Origin: Alphaproteobacteria bacterium
GTDB taxonomy: Bacteria; Pseudomonadota; Alphaproteobacteria; Puniceispirillales; Puniceispirillaceae
Length of the DNA stretch: 21,325 nucleotides
Reading direction: 5' to 3'
Assembly (NCBI GenBank): GCA_011522945.1
Contig: WTHY01000142.1
Span: 1 to 21,325 of the forward strand
Made by a program: the position numbers and the translations under genes. Under the pieces are notes generated by a model. It saw only the letters and a list, made by a program, of their open reading frames with translations. It did no database searches and was not told the origin of the DNA. Below are positions 1 through 7,407 of this stretch, in pieces. Position 1 is the stretch's first letter. The number at the start of each line of letters is the position of its first letter.

Positions 1-482
1 ATCTCTAAATAGACCACCATAACAAGCCGGCTAGCCATCGCCGCGGATATCAGACTTAACATGATATGCAACCCAGGCTGCAACTCTGATAAAGCGCCTA
101 TACGGGCGCCAATAAACAGAATAAGTGCCAGCACACCATAGCTGCCTATCCGACTATCTTTCATAATATCTAATTTTTGGGCCTTATCTTGGCCACCGCC
201 AAGACCATCTGCACTATCGGCAAGCCCATCTTCATGCAGTGCGCCTGTGCAGATAAGACTAATGCCTGTAGCAAGCAAAGCGGCTAAAATCACCGGCACG
301 CCTAGCGCTTGGCACAATATGAATAAAAGAGCTGTTATGCTGCCGATAGCAAGTCCCACCAGTGGATAGGCCCATCGTGCGGCAGCCAAACTGGGAACAT
401 ATGACCCAAATTGTCCAACAGGCAACCTTGTCAGCAGCATAAAAGCTGCTTGTAATTCGGCCACCCATTTGGAGGTTGTCAT
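1..482 (-). CDS. cobS: Adenosylcobinamide-GDP ribazoletransferase (cobalamin synthase), C-terminus cut by window edge
   Basis: This integral membrane enzyme joins AdoCbi-GDP to alpha-ribazole(-phosphate), the last assembly step of the nucleotide loop. I translated the minus strand by hand from the ATG at 482-480. About 160 residues are open to the window edge, so the C-terminus is missing. The N-terminus reads MTTSKWVAELQAAFMLLTRL, with the family's early LTRLP motif. Around residues 86-120 is the acidic signature HEDGLADSADGLGGG, followed by KLDIMKDSRIGSYG, the family's Mg-binding region. Hydrophobic stretches before and after it are membrane segments. Its start overlaps the cobT stop by one base (TGATG), so it is translationally coupled to cobT. 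The same enzyme is called CobV in P. denitrificans; it is not the chelatase subunit CobS. Confidence 0.93.
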   Translation of the reverse strand, partial: MTTSKWVAELQAAFMLLTRLPVGQFGSYVPSLAAARWAYPLVGLAIGSITALLFILCQALGVPVILAALLATGISLICTGALHEDGLADSADGLGGGQDKAQKLDIMKDSRIGSYGVLALILFIGARIGALSELQPGLHIMLSLISAAMASRLVMVVYLE

Positions 483-1489
483 CATGCGCCTGCGATACCT
501 GCTGAGCTAAAAGTTGCCATATCATTATGGCATGCAATTGCCCCTTTGAGAATAGATAGCGCAAGAGCAGCACCTGTACCTTCGCCAAGACGCATCTGCA
601 GGTCTAGCAGCGCCTCCTTCTGCATTTCTGCAAGGAGTTTTTTGTGGCCCGGCTCAACAGACATATGTGCCACTAGGCAGTGATCTAAAGCTTTCGGATA
701 TTGTTTATATAGAGGGGCAGCAGCAGCTGTGCAGATAAACCCATCCAGCATGACCGGGATATGTGCAGCCCTCGCCGCCAGAATTGCACCACAAATAGCT
801 GCCTGCTCGCGCCCACCAAAGGCCAATAAAGCTGACAAACCATCCTGCATACCATGCAACGCAATAGCCGTTTCTATTATTGCTGCCTTATGTTTCATGC
901 CAGCATCATCAGAGCCGGTACCTGCACCAACCCATCCCATTACATCGCCACCAAACAGACTTGCAGCTAAAGCTGCTGAAACTGTCGAATTTCCGATACC
1001 CATCTCGCCAAGCAGAATTATGTCTGATGATGTATCAATTGCAGCTGCACCTTGCTGCATTGCGGCGAATAAAGCTGTTTCGTCAAGCGCTGGGCCTTTA
1101 GAAAAATCACCTGTAGGGGTCTCCAGATCGAGGGCTATGACAGATAATTCTGCACCACTTACAGCGCAAAGCTGGTTCATAGCAGCGCCGCCAGCCTTAA
1201 AATTTGCAACCATCTGGGTTGTGACGTCTTGCGGAAACGGGTTTACACCCTGCGCACAAATACCATGATTACCCGCAAAGATAAGAGCTTGTGCCTTGTC
1301 AATTTTTGGATGTGCAGTTTGCTGCCAACCTGCCATAAATAGGGCTAAATCTTCTAATTTCCCAAGTGCCCCAGGCGGCTTCGTAAGCTGAGACTGATGG
1401 GCTTCAGCAGCAGCGATAGCCGCTGAATCAGCTTCAGGCATATCTGAATAAAATACGTCCAGTTCTTGAAAATTTGACAAAGACATCAT
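482..1489 (-). CDS. cobT: Nicotinate-nucleotide--dimethylbenzimidazole phosphoribosyltransferase
   Basis: This cytoplasmic enzyme transfers phosphoribose from nicotinate mononucleotide to the lower-ligand base (normally 5,6-dimethylbenzimidazole), giving alpha-ribazole phosphate. It has 335 residues, close to the usual ~340-355. Family motifs in order are LTKPPGALGKLEDLA (35-49), FAGNHGICAQGV (71-82), GEMGIGNST (161-169), GGREQAAICGAI (225-236), and near the C-terminus GEGTGAALAL with the catalytic glutamate at about 303. Two adjacent ATG codons (1489, 1486) make the exact first residue uncertain. It lies 32 bp downstream of cobU and overlaps cobS by one base, so the three probably form one transcript. 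P. denitrificans calls this protein CobU. BluB, which makes the base, is not in the window. Confidence 0.96.
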   Translation of the reverse strand: MMSLSNFQELDVFYSDMPEADSAAIAAAEAHQSQLTKPPGALGKLEDLALFMAGWQQTAHPKIDKAQALIFAGNHGICAQGVNPFPQDVTTQMVANFKAGGAAMNQLCAVSGAELSVIALDLETPTGDFSKGPALDETALFAAMQQGAAAIDTSSDIILLGEMGIGNSTVSAALAASLFGGDVMGWVGAGTGSDDAGMKHKAAIIETAIALHGMQDGLSALLAFGGREQAAICGAILAARAAHIPVMLDGFICTAAAAPLYKQYPKALDHCLVAHMSVEPGHKKLLAEMQKEALLDLQMRLGEGTGAALALSILKGAIACHNDMATFSSAGIAGA

Positions 1490-1521
1490 GAGTTGGTCCG
1501 TTAGATTTCTGTATAAGTAGA

Positions 1522-2043
1522 TTAGGGTTTTAACTGCATCGGAATGCCGGAAATGCTGACATATACTTCATCAGCAATTGCAGCAACCTTTTGATTTAAT
1601 CGACCTGCTTCATCCCGGAATCGCCTTGCTAATGCATTTTCAGGCACGATGCCACTGCCTACTTCGTTCGTGACAAAAATTACCGGGTCTTGCCTATCTG
1701 CAATCGCGGTCAGCAACCCTTCTGTGGCTGTGCTTATATCCATGTCTGAAAATATCAGATTATTAAGCCATATTGTTAAGCAATCGACTAGACAAACACC
1801 TTGTCCATCTGATGCATATAGAGTTTCAGCTAAAGCTAGTGGTGCATGTAGATTTGCCCATTCACTGCCACGACGCAGCTGATGTTCTTCAATACGTGTT
1901 TGCATTTCAGCATCAAAGGCCTCAGCTGTAGCGATGTAAACCAGCCCGACACCTTTTGCGTCTGCTAAGCGTCTTGCATATGTTTCGGCATAAACACTCT
2001 TTCCAGAGCGGCTGCCACCGGTTACGACTATTATGTGTTTCAT
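1522..2043 (-). CDS. cobU: Bifunctional adenosylcobinamide kinase / adenosylcobinamide-phosphate guanylyltransferase
   Basis: The enzyme phosphorylates adenosylcobinamide and then activates it with GTP to AdoCbi-GDP, the substrate of CobS. It has 173 residues, the normal length. The N-terminus carries a P-loop, GGSRSGKS (9-16). The RI..H..R motif around residues 50-58 places His54 where the family carries its guanylylated histidine. Further signatures are VDCLTIWLNNL (86-96) and TNEVGSGIVPENALARRFRD (125-144). It is the first gene of the leftward cobU-cobT-cobS group. Its start is only 48 bp from the divergent phosphatase start, so both promoters must lie within or overlap that short gap or the neighbouring genes. 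I see no strong Shine-Dalgarno sequence. P. denitrificans calls this protein CobP. Confidence 0.95.
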   Translation of the reverse strand: MKHIIVVTGGSRSGKSVYAETYARRLADAKGVGLVYIATAEAFDAEMQTRIEEHQLRRGSEWANLHAPLALAETLYASDGQGVCLVDCLTIWLNNLIFSDMDISTATEGLLTAIADRQDPVIFVTNEVGSGIVPENALARRFRDEAGRLNQKVAAIADEVYVSISGIPMQLKP

Positions 2044-2091
2044 GCTAACGGTGTTAACGCAAAATCACCGCAAAGGGGAGTGTTTTTGAAA

Positions 2092-2673
2092 ATGCAATTC
2101 AGAAACAGACAAATTACGCTGGTTCGCCATGCGCCTGTTACACCGTCCGACAGGCTCTTTGGCAGGACTGATGCCGATATCATGCCCCTACCAGAGGAAG
2201 ATATTGATAGGCTTAGCAGATCCTTAAAAGCCTGTGATGCTGTTTATACAAGCCCTGCGATACGTTGTGTTAAGACTTGTAAAGCTGTTTTGCCAAATGT
2301 GCCAGCGCCGCAGCCAGTTGATGCGTTTTGGGAGCAGAATTTTGGCTCTTGGGAAGCTATGCTATATGCAGATATACCAGATATTGGCCACTTGCAGGGA
2401 AACGAGCTGACAAGTTTTCGCCCCCCGCAAGGCGAGAGCTTTTCAGATCTCTGTTCGCGCACCATTCCAGCGTTGCAGGCTATAATCAAAAATACTGACA
2501 GCCAGCATATTGCTCTATTCGCACATGCCGGCGTAATACGTTCCTTTTTGTCTTGTGCGTTGGAAAGCCAGCCAGCTGCACTGAAATTTGAGATCGACAC
2601 CTTATCGATGACATGCCTCAGAATTTTACCAGACGGTCAGCTAACGGTGATTGCAAGCAATATCACAAGTTAA
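2092..2673 (+). CDS. Histidine phosphatase family protein, probable alpha-ribazole phosphatase
   Basis: This is a branch-1 histidine phosphatase (phosphoglycerate-mutase fold). The likely role is removal of the 5' phosphate from alpha-ribazole phosphate, or from adenosylcobalamin phosphate, during loop assembly. Counting from the ATG at 2092 (193 residues), the catalytic set is complete: LVRHAP (Arg12, phosphohistidine His13), SPAIRC (Arg58), FWEQNFGSWE (Glu81) and AHAGVIRSFL (His145). A longer frame begins at 2035 but would overlap cobU. I prefer 2092 or the TTG at 2086, because a strong AAAGGGGAG ribosome-binding site lies at 2072-2080. The family assignment is firm. The substrate is inferred from its place between cobU and cobD. 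Salmonella calls the equivalent enzyme CobC, which would clash with the decarboxylase cobC here, so I leave the symbol empty. Confidence 0.85.
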   Translation: MQFRNRQITLVRHAPVTPSDRLFGRTDADIMPLPEEDIDRLSRSLKACDAVYTSPAIRCVKTCKAVLPNVPAPQPVDAFWEQNFGSWEAMLYADIPDIGHLQGNELTSFRPPQGESFSDLCSRTIPALQAIIKNTDSQHIALFAHAGVIRSFLSCALESQPAALKFEIDTLSMTCLRILPDGQLTVIASNITS

Positions 2674-2724
2674 CCGTAGCAAATGAGCCTCGACATGGGA
2701 ATTTCAGACTGTTAGATCAGCTCT

Positions 2725-3672
2725 ATGTTTTTTTGTTCTTCCATGTTGATAGCACTTTTGCTGGACAGGCTTATCGGCTGGCCAGACTGGGTATTTCAGC
2801 GTCTATCACATCCAGTTGTATGGATTGGTAAATTAATCAGCCTTGCTGAGATTAGTTTCAATCAAACAAGCCAGACAGACCAGGCACAAAAATTTTTAGG
2901 TGCCATCACAATAATTGGCGTTATTTCTATCTGCGGATTTGCAGGCTTTATTGTAATGTCTATTCTGCCATCAGGGTTTTGGGGCATGATTTTGACTGCC
3001 TTGATTGCGTGGCCTTTTCTTGCATCAAAATCGCTTGCTGACCATGTTATGGCCGTGGCACGCCCGCTTGTCGCGGATAATTTAGCTGAAGCCAGACAAG
3101 CTGTGTCTATGATCGTAGGGCGTGATGCAGAGGAAATGGAGAGTACTGCCATTTCCCGTGCTGCAATTGAAAGTCTTGCCGAAAACACATCTGACGGCAT
3201 TATAGCGCCTGTATTTTGGGGCGCTTTTTTTGGCCTGCCAGGACTTATCATCTACAAAGCTATAAACACAGCTGATTCGATGATTGGCTATCGAAATGCT
3301 AGATATCTACATTTCGGCTGGGCGTCTGCAAAATTAGATGATCTTGTGAATCTCATTCCGGCACGGCTAACAGGTGGCCTCTATGCTCTGACATCTCCAC
3401 AAAGACAATTCGTCTTTGCAATCATGCAAAGAGATGCACCTCAGCATAGATCCCCAAACGCTGGATGGCCAGAATCTGCGTTGGCCGCTAGTCTAGGAGT
3501 ACGTCTGTCTGGCCCGCGCCATTATGAGGGCACACCTACAAATGATCCTTGGCTAAATGCGACTGGCAAAGATCCCGAACCACGTGATATCGTCATTGGT
3601 TTATCACGATATAATTATGTCTTATGTGCCATGGCCGGCCTATTGCTTGTCGGCGCACTATTCCTAGGATAA
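2725..3672 (+). CDS. cobD: Adenosylcobinamide-phosphate synthase (CbiB-like), membrane protein
   Basis: This membrane enzyme attaches the aminopropanol (phosphate) arm to the f side chain of adenosylcobyric acid, giving adenosylcobinamide (phosphate). It has 315 residues, typical for the family. Conserved stretches include DRLIGWPDWVFQRLSHPVVW (14-33), the SRAAIESLAENTSDGIIAP region (144-162) and NTADSMIGYRNARYLHFG (181-198). Hydrophobic, probably membrane-spanning segments lie near 57-80, 84-100, 160-178 and 297-315. A TAG stop in the same frame at 2713-2715 limits the start to the ATG at 2725 or the one at 2743. Neither has a clear ribosome-binding site. It lies 51 bp after the phosphatase and 9 bp before cobC, so the three form one short operon for arm and loop building. 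Confidence 0.94.
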   Translation: MFFCSSMLIALLLDRLIGWPDWVFQRLSHPVVWIGKLISLAEISFNQTSQTDQAQKFLGAITIIGVISICGFAGFIVMSILPSGFWGMILTALIAWPFLASKSLADHVMAVARPLVADNLAEARQAVSMIVGRDAEEMESTAISRAAIESLAENTSDGIIAPVFWGAFFGLPGLIIYKAINTADSMIGYRNARYLHFGWASAKLDDLVNLIPARLTGGLYALTSPQRQFVFAIMQRDAPQHRSPNAGWPESALAASLGVRLSGPRHYEGTPTNDPWLNATGKDPEPRDIVIGLSRYNYVLCAMAGLLLVGALFLG

Positions 3673-3681
3673 CTAACCAAG

Positions 3682-4650
3682 ATGGCAGAGCATGGCGGCG
3701 ATTTGGATAAGGCTATTTCACGGTTTGGCGGCACCCGCGCAGACTGGATAGACTTATCGACTGGCATAAACCCCCATGCCTATTCTATACCCCAAATTAC
3801 AGCAGAGCACTGGCAAGACTTGCCTGACAAAAACATGTCAGATGCGCTCATAAGTGCAGCGCAAAAAGCCTACCAAACAGATATGCCCATATTACCGATG
3901 GCGGGCGCACAGCAAGCTATTCAAAACTATCCATTTTTGCTATCGCCTGGAACTGCAAGACTTTTACATCCATCCTATAATGAGCATGGCTTACAATTAC
4001 GTCGAGTTGGCTGGAATGTAGAGGAAAAGCGAACCCTCTTAGAGCTAGTAGGCAGTGATTTAGCCGTAATCGTAAATCCCAACAACCCAGATGGGCAGAC
4101 ATTCGCGCCCGCTGACTTATTGGCACTCTCAAAAAAGGTTGGATTACTTATTGTTGATGAGAGCTTTGTTGATGCACACCCAACCCTATCACTGTGCCCG
4201 CATTTAACAGAGGCACATCGTAATATCCTGATTTTGCGTTCATTCGGAAAATTCTACGGCTTGGCCGGCCTACGACTTGGGTTTGCTATTGGCGCTGGCC
4301 ACTTACTCAAAACACTTGCCGCACAGCAGGGAAGTTGGGCGGTTTCTGGTCCTGCCCTAGCTGTTGGTTGTGCAGCCCTAGCTGATTCTGGCTGGGCAGA
4401 TATGACACGCAAGCAACTTGCGGCGGATGCGCATAGATTAGATAGTCTGGCCTTACAGGCTGGTTGGCGTCTATATGGCGGCTGCGATCTGTTCCGCCTC
4501 TATGAGATGGATGACGCAAAGCACTGGCAGGGTAGATTGGCTGAGCATCAGATTTGGTCGCGATGTTTTCACCACGCGCCAAATTGGCTTCGTCTTGGCC
4601 TACCTCCTATCCATGGGTGGAGCCGGCTGGAAACGGCGCTCAAAATCTAG
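3682..4650 (+). CDS. cobC: Threonine-phosphate decarboxylase (PLP-dependent, aminotransferase class I/II fold)
   Basis: The enzyme decarboxylates L-threonine O-3-phosphate to (R)-1-amino-2-propanol phosphate, the arm that CobD attaches. It has 322 residues. The start MAEHGGDL is typical of the family, followed by DLSTGINP (24-31). PLP-fold motifs are NPNNPDG (132-138), DESF (159-162) and LRSFGKFYGLAGLRLG (185-200), where Lys190 is the expected Schiff-base lysine. Arg303 in WLRLGLP is the probable carboxylate-binding arginine. It starts 9 bp after cobD and so is probably co-transcribed with it. It converges on cobQ across a 118-bp gap in which I see no clear terminator. A kinase making threonine phosphate (PduX type) is not in the window. 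Confidence 0.93.
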   Translation: MAEHGGDLDKAISRFGGTRADWIDLSTGINPHAYSIPQITAEHWQDLPDKNMSDALISAAQKAYQTDMPILPMAGAQQAIQNYPFLLSPGTARLLHPSYNEHGLQLRRVGWNVEEKRTLLELVGSDLAVIVNPNNPDGQTFAPADLLALSKKVGLLIVDESFVDAHPTLSLCPHLTEAHRNILILRSFGKFYGLAGLRLGFAIGAGHLLKTLAAQQGSWAVSGPALAVGCAALADSGWADMTRKQLAADAHRLDSLALQAGWRLYGGCDLFRLYEMDDAKHWQGRLAEHQIWSRCFHHAPNWLRLGLPPIHGWSRLETALKI

Positions 4651-4768
4651 CAAACCACAGGCAAATCCTGCATAGTCTTGCAATAGCTCGCAAAGACAAA
4701 TTTCCTGCGCGATGCGCCAACGACATCTATTCAAACGAGGTCTGGTATTTTGACAATATCCAGCCAGT

Positions 4769-6247
4769 TTAGCGTGCGATATCTAGCAAGCCGTCTACAT
4801 CAAGATGTGCCTCAATATGCTCAGATAAGGCATCTAGGGCAGTGTCAACCACCATGTCATAAGATGATTGATTATGCGCAGCCCCAAGTTCATCTAGGAA
4901 ACTGGCGCGAAAGGCATCATCTCGAAACATGCCATGTAGATAGCTGCCTATCACGCTACCATCGGCCGATATAGCGCCATCAGATCTACCATCAATCTGC
5001 GCAAACGGCCGAGCGCAGTCTGGCCCCGTTGTCTGACCAATGTGAATTTCATATCCTGAAACCTGAAGCGCTGTGCTGTTATGTATGGCCGTAACATCAG
5101 TGAGAGTTTTATTACCCGTCATGCTTGTATGCACATCAAGAAACCCAAGACCGTCAGTTATTCCAGCTGGCCCTTCTATGCCATCTGGATCTGCGATGGT
5201 TTTTCCAAGCATCTGGTAGCCACCGCAAATCCCTAGAATTTTACCGCCGCGCCTGTGATGCGCTGTCAAATCAACATCCCAGCCCTGCTCTCGCAAAAAT
5301 GCCAAGTCACCTATAGTCGATTTTGAGCCTGGAATGAGCACAAGATCAGCATCACCCGGAAGGGGCTGACCAGCCTGAAGCATTGTTAACGCAACTCCAT
5401 TTTCCTGAGCCAGCGGGTCCAAATCGTCAAAATTTGCCATACGTGATAGGCACAAACAAACAATTTTGACCTTTTTTGATGATGCTACTCCAGCCTCCTG
5501 CATATTATCAGTACTCTGCGACCTGCCTATATCCTGTGCATCTTCTGCAGGCAGACGCCATGCATCTGAAAAATAGGGAAGCACACCAAATCCAGGCCAG
5601 CCCGTACGCTCTGCTATCATCTGATATCCATCGTCAAATAAAGACACATCGCCTCTGAATTTATTCACAATAAAGCCAGCGATCTGGGCCCTATCCGCAT
5701 CAGACAAAACAGCATGAGTGCCGACAAGCTGAGCTATAATACCGCCGCGATCAATGTCGCCAGTGATGATGACAGGTACATTGCCAGCCAGCGCAAAACC
5801 CATATTGGCAATATCATTTGCACGCAGATTAATTTCGGCTGGACTGCCTGCTCCTTCAACAATGACAAGATCATATCCTGCCTTTAGGCGATGAAAACTC
5901 TCCAGAACAGGCGCCATAAGCTGTGGTTTCAGTTTTGCATAGTCTCGCGCCTTTAGGCTGCTGTGGCGCTTGCCCTGGATAATTACTTGCGCCCCTGTTT
6001 CAGTTTCTGGCTTTAGCAAAATTGGATTCATATCCGTATGCGGCAATAGCTGACAGGCCTGTGCCTGCAGTGCCTGCGCACGACCAATTTCCCCGCCATC
6101 TGAGGTTACAGCAGCATTATTGGACATATTCTGCGGTTTGAACGGTGCAACACTCAACCCCCGCCGTTTCACAGCACGACATAAGCCTGCAACCAGAAGC
6201 GATTTGCCAACATTTGAGCCTGTGCCCTGAAACATTAAAGCTGACAT
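4769..6247 (-). CDS. cobQ: Adenosylcobyric acid synthase (glutamine-hydrolysing)
   Basis: This cytoplasmic enzyme amidates side chains b, d, e and g of adenosylcobyrinic acid a,c-diamide, using glutamine and ATP, to give adenosylcobyric acid. It has 492 residues, the normal size. The N-terminal half is a dethiobiotin-synthetase-like ATP domain: QGTGSNVGKS P-loop (7-16), FKPQNMSNNAAVT (36-48), EGAGSPAEINL (131-141) and DIDRGG (164-169). The C-terminal half is a class I glutamine amidotransferase domain: LIPGSKSTI (304-312), GICGGYQMLG with nucleophile Cys341, and SYLHGMF with His438. It lies 194 bp downstream of cobO on the same strand; I find no gene in that gap. Only a weak AAGGG-type ribosome-binding site precedes the ATG. 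Confidence 0.96.
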   Translation of the reverse strand: MSALMFQGTGSNVGKSLLVAGLCRAVKRRGLSVAPFKPQNMSNNAAVTSDGGEIGRAQALQAQACQLLPHTDMNPILLKPETETGAQVIIQGKRHSSLKARDYAKLKPQLMAPVLESFHRLKAGYDLVIVEGAGSPAEINLRANDIANMGFALAGNVPVIITGDIDRGGIIAQLVGTHAVLSDADRAQIAGFIVNKFRGDVSLFDDGYQMIAERTGWPGFGVLPYFSDAWRLPAEDAQDIGRSQSTDNMQEAGVASSKKVKIVCLCLSRMANFDDLDPLAQENGVALTMLQAGQPLPGDADLVLIPGSKSTIGDLAFLREQGWDVDLTAHHRRGGKILGICGGYQMLGKTIADPDGIEGPAGITDGLGFLDVHTSMTGNKTLTDVTAIHNSTALQVSGYEIHIGQTTGPDCARPFAQIDGRSDGAISADGSVIGSYLHGMFRDDAFRASFLDELGAAHNQSSYDMVVDTALDALSEHIEAHLDVDGLLDIAR

Positions 6248-6441
6248 TTAGCCGAACACCCTTGATTATGCTGTTAGAAATTCCATAAGACCAGCTGATG
6301 TAAAAGGCCTAAATCTGGCCACTTATTTTAGCGTTTAGCAACTGTTTATGGGGTAAAAATCATGCCTCAATAGCAAAGCTGTATTTTCTGAATAGCCAGC
6401 CTTTGCTAGGTGATATTAATAGATGTCACATCAGACTGAAC

Positions 6442-7080
6442 TTAAAACTCTATCCCCTTTTGCGCTTTAATACCATCTCTGAACGGATGCTTTAGCAAGG
6501 TCATTTCTGTCACAAGATCTGCTGCCTCGATTAGTTCCTCTTTTGCATTTCTGCCAGTTAACACAACATGTGTCATTGGCGGCTTTTCGCTCAAAAGGAA
6601 AGACACGACCTCATCTATATCAAGATAATCATAGCGAAGCGCGATATTGATTTCATCTAAGAGCACAAATTGGATATTAGGGTCGCGAATCAGCTCCTTT
6701 GCGCGTTCCCATCCGGCCTGTGCGGCCGCAATATCACGTGCACGATCTTGGGTTTCCCATGTGAACCCCTCACCTGACACAACAAAAATACAGTCGTCCT
6801 GAAATCTCTGTTCAAGAAAATCCCGTTCGCCAGTCCGCCACGTCCCTTTGATAAATTGTACAACTGCACAGGGCATTTTATGCGCAATACAGCGCATAAT
6901 CATACCAAACCCAGAAGAGGATTTTCCCTTGCCAGCACCTGTATGCACAACAATGAGCCCCTTTTCCTCTGTCTTGCTCTCCATCAATTTATCACGCGCC
7001 GCTTTGATTTTACGCATTTTTTCTGCGTGCTTCGCATTACGTGTTGCATCTGTTTCGACATTTTGGCTGGTCTCGGCCAT
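6442..7080 (-). CDS. cobO: Cob(I)yrinic acid a,c-diamide adenosyltransferase (CobO/CobA type)
   Basis: The enzyme transfers the 5'-deoxyadenosyl group of ATP to the reduced cobalt of the corrinoid, forming the Co-C bond. From the ATG at 7080 it has 212 residues, close to the ~214 of P. denitrificans CobO. I chose this start over the ATG at 7107 because AGAAGGA (minus strand of 7088-7094) sits 7 bases before it, and the upstream ATG has no such site. Motifs are a lysine-rich N-terminus, P-loop TGAGKGKSSSGFG (about 47-59), GEGFTWETQD, LLDEIN, VVLTGRNA and the C-terminal KHPFRDGIKAQKGIEF. It is the first gene of the leftward cobO-cobQ pair and faces cobW across the 327-bp regulatory gap. No cobalt reductase partner is encoded here. 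Confidence 0.95.
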   Translation of the reverse strand: MAETSQNVETDATRNAKHAEKMRKIKAARDKLMESKTEEKGLIVVHTGAGKGKSSSGFGMIMRCIAHKMPCAVVQFIKGTWRTGERDFLEQRFQDDCIFVVSGEGFTWETQDRARDIAAAQAGWERAKELIRDPNIQFVLLDEINIALRYDYLDIDEVVSFLLSEKPPMTHVVLTGRNAKEELIEAADLVTEMTLLKHPFRDGIKAQKGIEF

Positions 7081-7217
7081 CTGCAGATCCTTCTTGGTTA
7101 GCCGCATTTTTCAATTAGGTGGAGTATGGCAAGGCGGCGAAGGAATAGCCATGATATTTACGACAAAAAATACAACGCTTCAGCACAGCAGGCGATGATT
7201 CCGGTCTGCGCACGACA

Positions 7218-7229
7218 CACCATATGGTG
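7218..7229. promoter_or_regulatory. Perfect 12-bp palindrome, possible operator
   Basis: CACCATATGGTG is identical to its reverse complement. It lies between the divergent cobO and cobW genes, about 140 bp from the cobO start and 180 bp from the cobW start. A dimeric regulator could bind here, but no second copy was noticed elsewhere in the window and no regulator gene is present. The function is inferred from position and symmetry only. Confidence 0.3.
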
Positions 7230-7268
7230 AAATATCGAAGACTAGTCGGATTCTGAGCAATCCTCCCC

Positions 7269-7296
7269 TTGTGCTATACGCTAAATTACCTATACA
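7269..7296 (+). promoter_or_regulatory. Weak candidate promoter for cobW operon
   Basis: A TTGTGC hexamer (7269-7274) is followed after 16 bp by TATACA (7291-7296), a fair match to sigma-70 -35 and -10 elements. It would give a 5' leader of roughly 100 bases before cobW and place the inverted repeats just upstream of the promoter. AT-rich sequence makes chance matches likely. Confidence 0.25.
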
Positions 7297-7407
7297 TCTT
7301 GGCACAGTTGGCTGTTTTCAACATGAAACTAGCTTAAAGAACAAGCCGCCTGATATATGGTTAGGTTTACACGACAATAGTTGGCAAAAAAGAGACTGAA
7401 GATAACA

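Larger units (their letters stand above)
7081..7407. promoter_or_regulatory. Divergent cobO/cobW intergenic region with several inverted repeats
   Basis: This 327-bp stretch holds no convincing gene and should contain promoters for cobO (leftward) and cobW (rightward). Within 46 bp it has a perfect 12-bp palindrome CACCATATGGTG (7218-7229), an 8-bp palindrome GACTAGTC (7240-7247) and a short hairpin GGATT-CTGAGC-AATCC (7248-7263). I searched by eye on both strands for cobalamin-riboswitch landmarks (GCCACTG-like core, CCAGGAGACCTGCC-like B12 box) and found none. Regulation by a repressor, or by a diverged RNA element, is therefore open. Confidence 0.5.

Noticed and set aside
259..588. 109-residue minus-strand open frame spanning the cobT/cobS junction
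   Set aside because: It is an out-of-frame shadow. The frame beginning at 482 encodes clear CobS motifs and cobT ends at 482.
729..1268. 179-residue plus-strand open frame opposite cobT
   Set aside because: It lies entirely antisense to conserved CobT sequence and resembles no protein family.
2041..2071. Inverted repeat CGGTG-CACCG in the cobU/phosphatase gap as an operator
   Set aside because: Arms of only five bases with a 12-base loop in a short gap are likely by chance.
4675..4697. Possible bidirectional terminator hairpin GTCTTGC-AATAGCTC-GCAAAGAC between convergent cobC and cobQ
   Set aside because: The stem has a bulge and no T-run follows on either strand, so it does not look like an intrinsic terminator.
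6248..6441. Small gene or RNA between cobO and cobQ
   Set aside because: No frame with a start, ribosome-binding site and recognisable product; only a weak GGCC-AGATTTA-GGCC inverted repeat near 6306-6320.
7081..7407. Cobalamin riboswitch upstream of cobO or cobW
   Set aside because: Only an isolated GGTGAAA-like string at 7226-7232 resembles part of the motif; the conserved core and B12 box are missing on both strands by eye. A covariance scan would decide.
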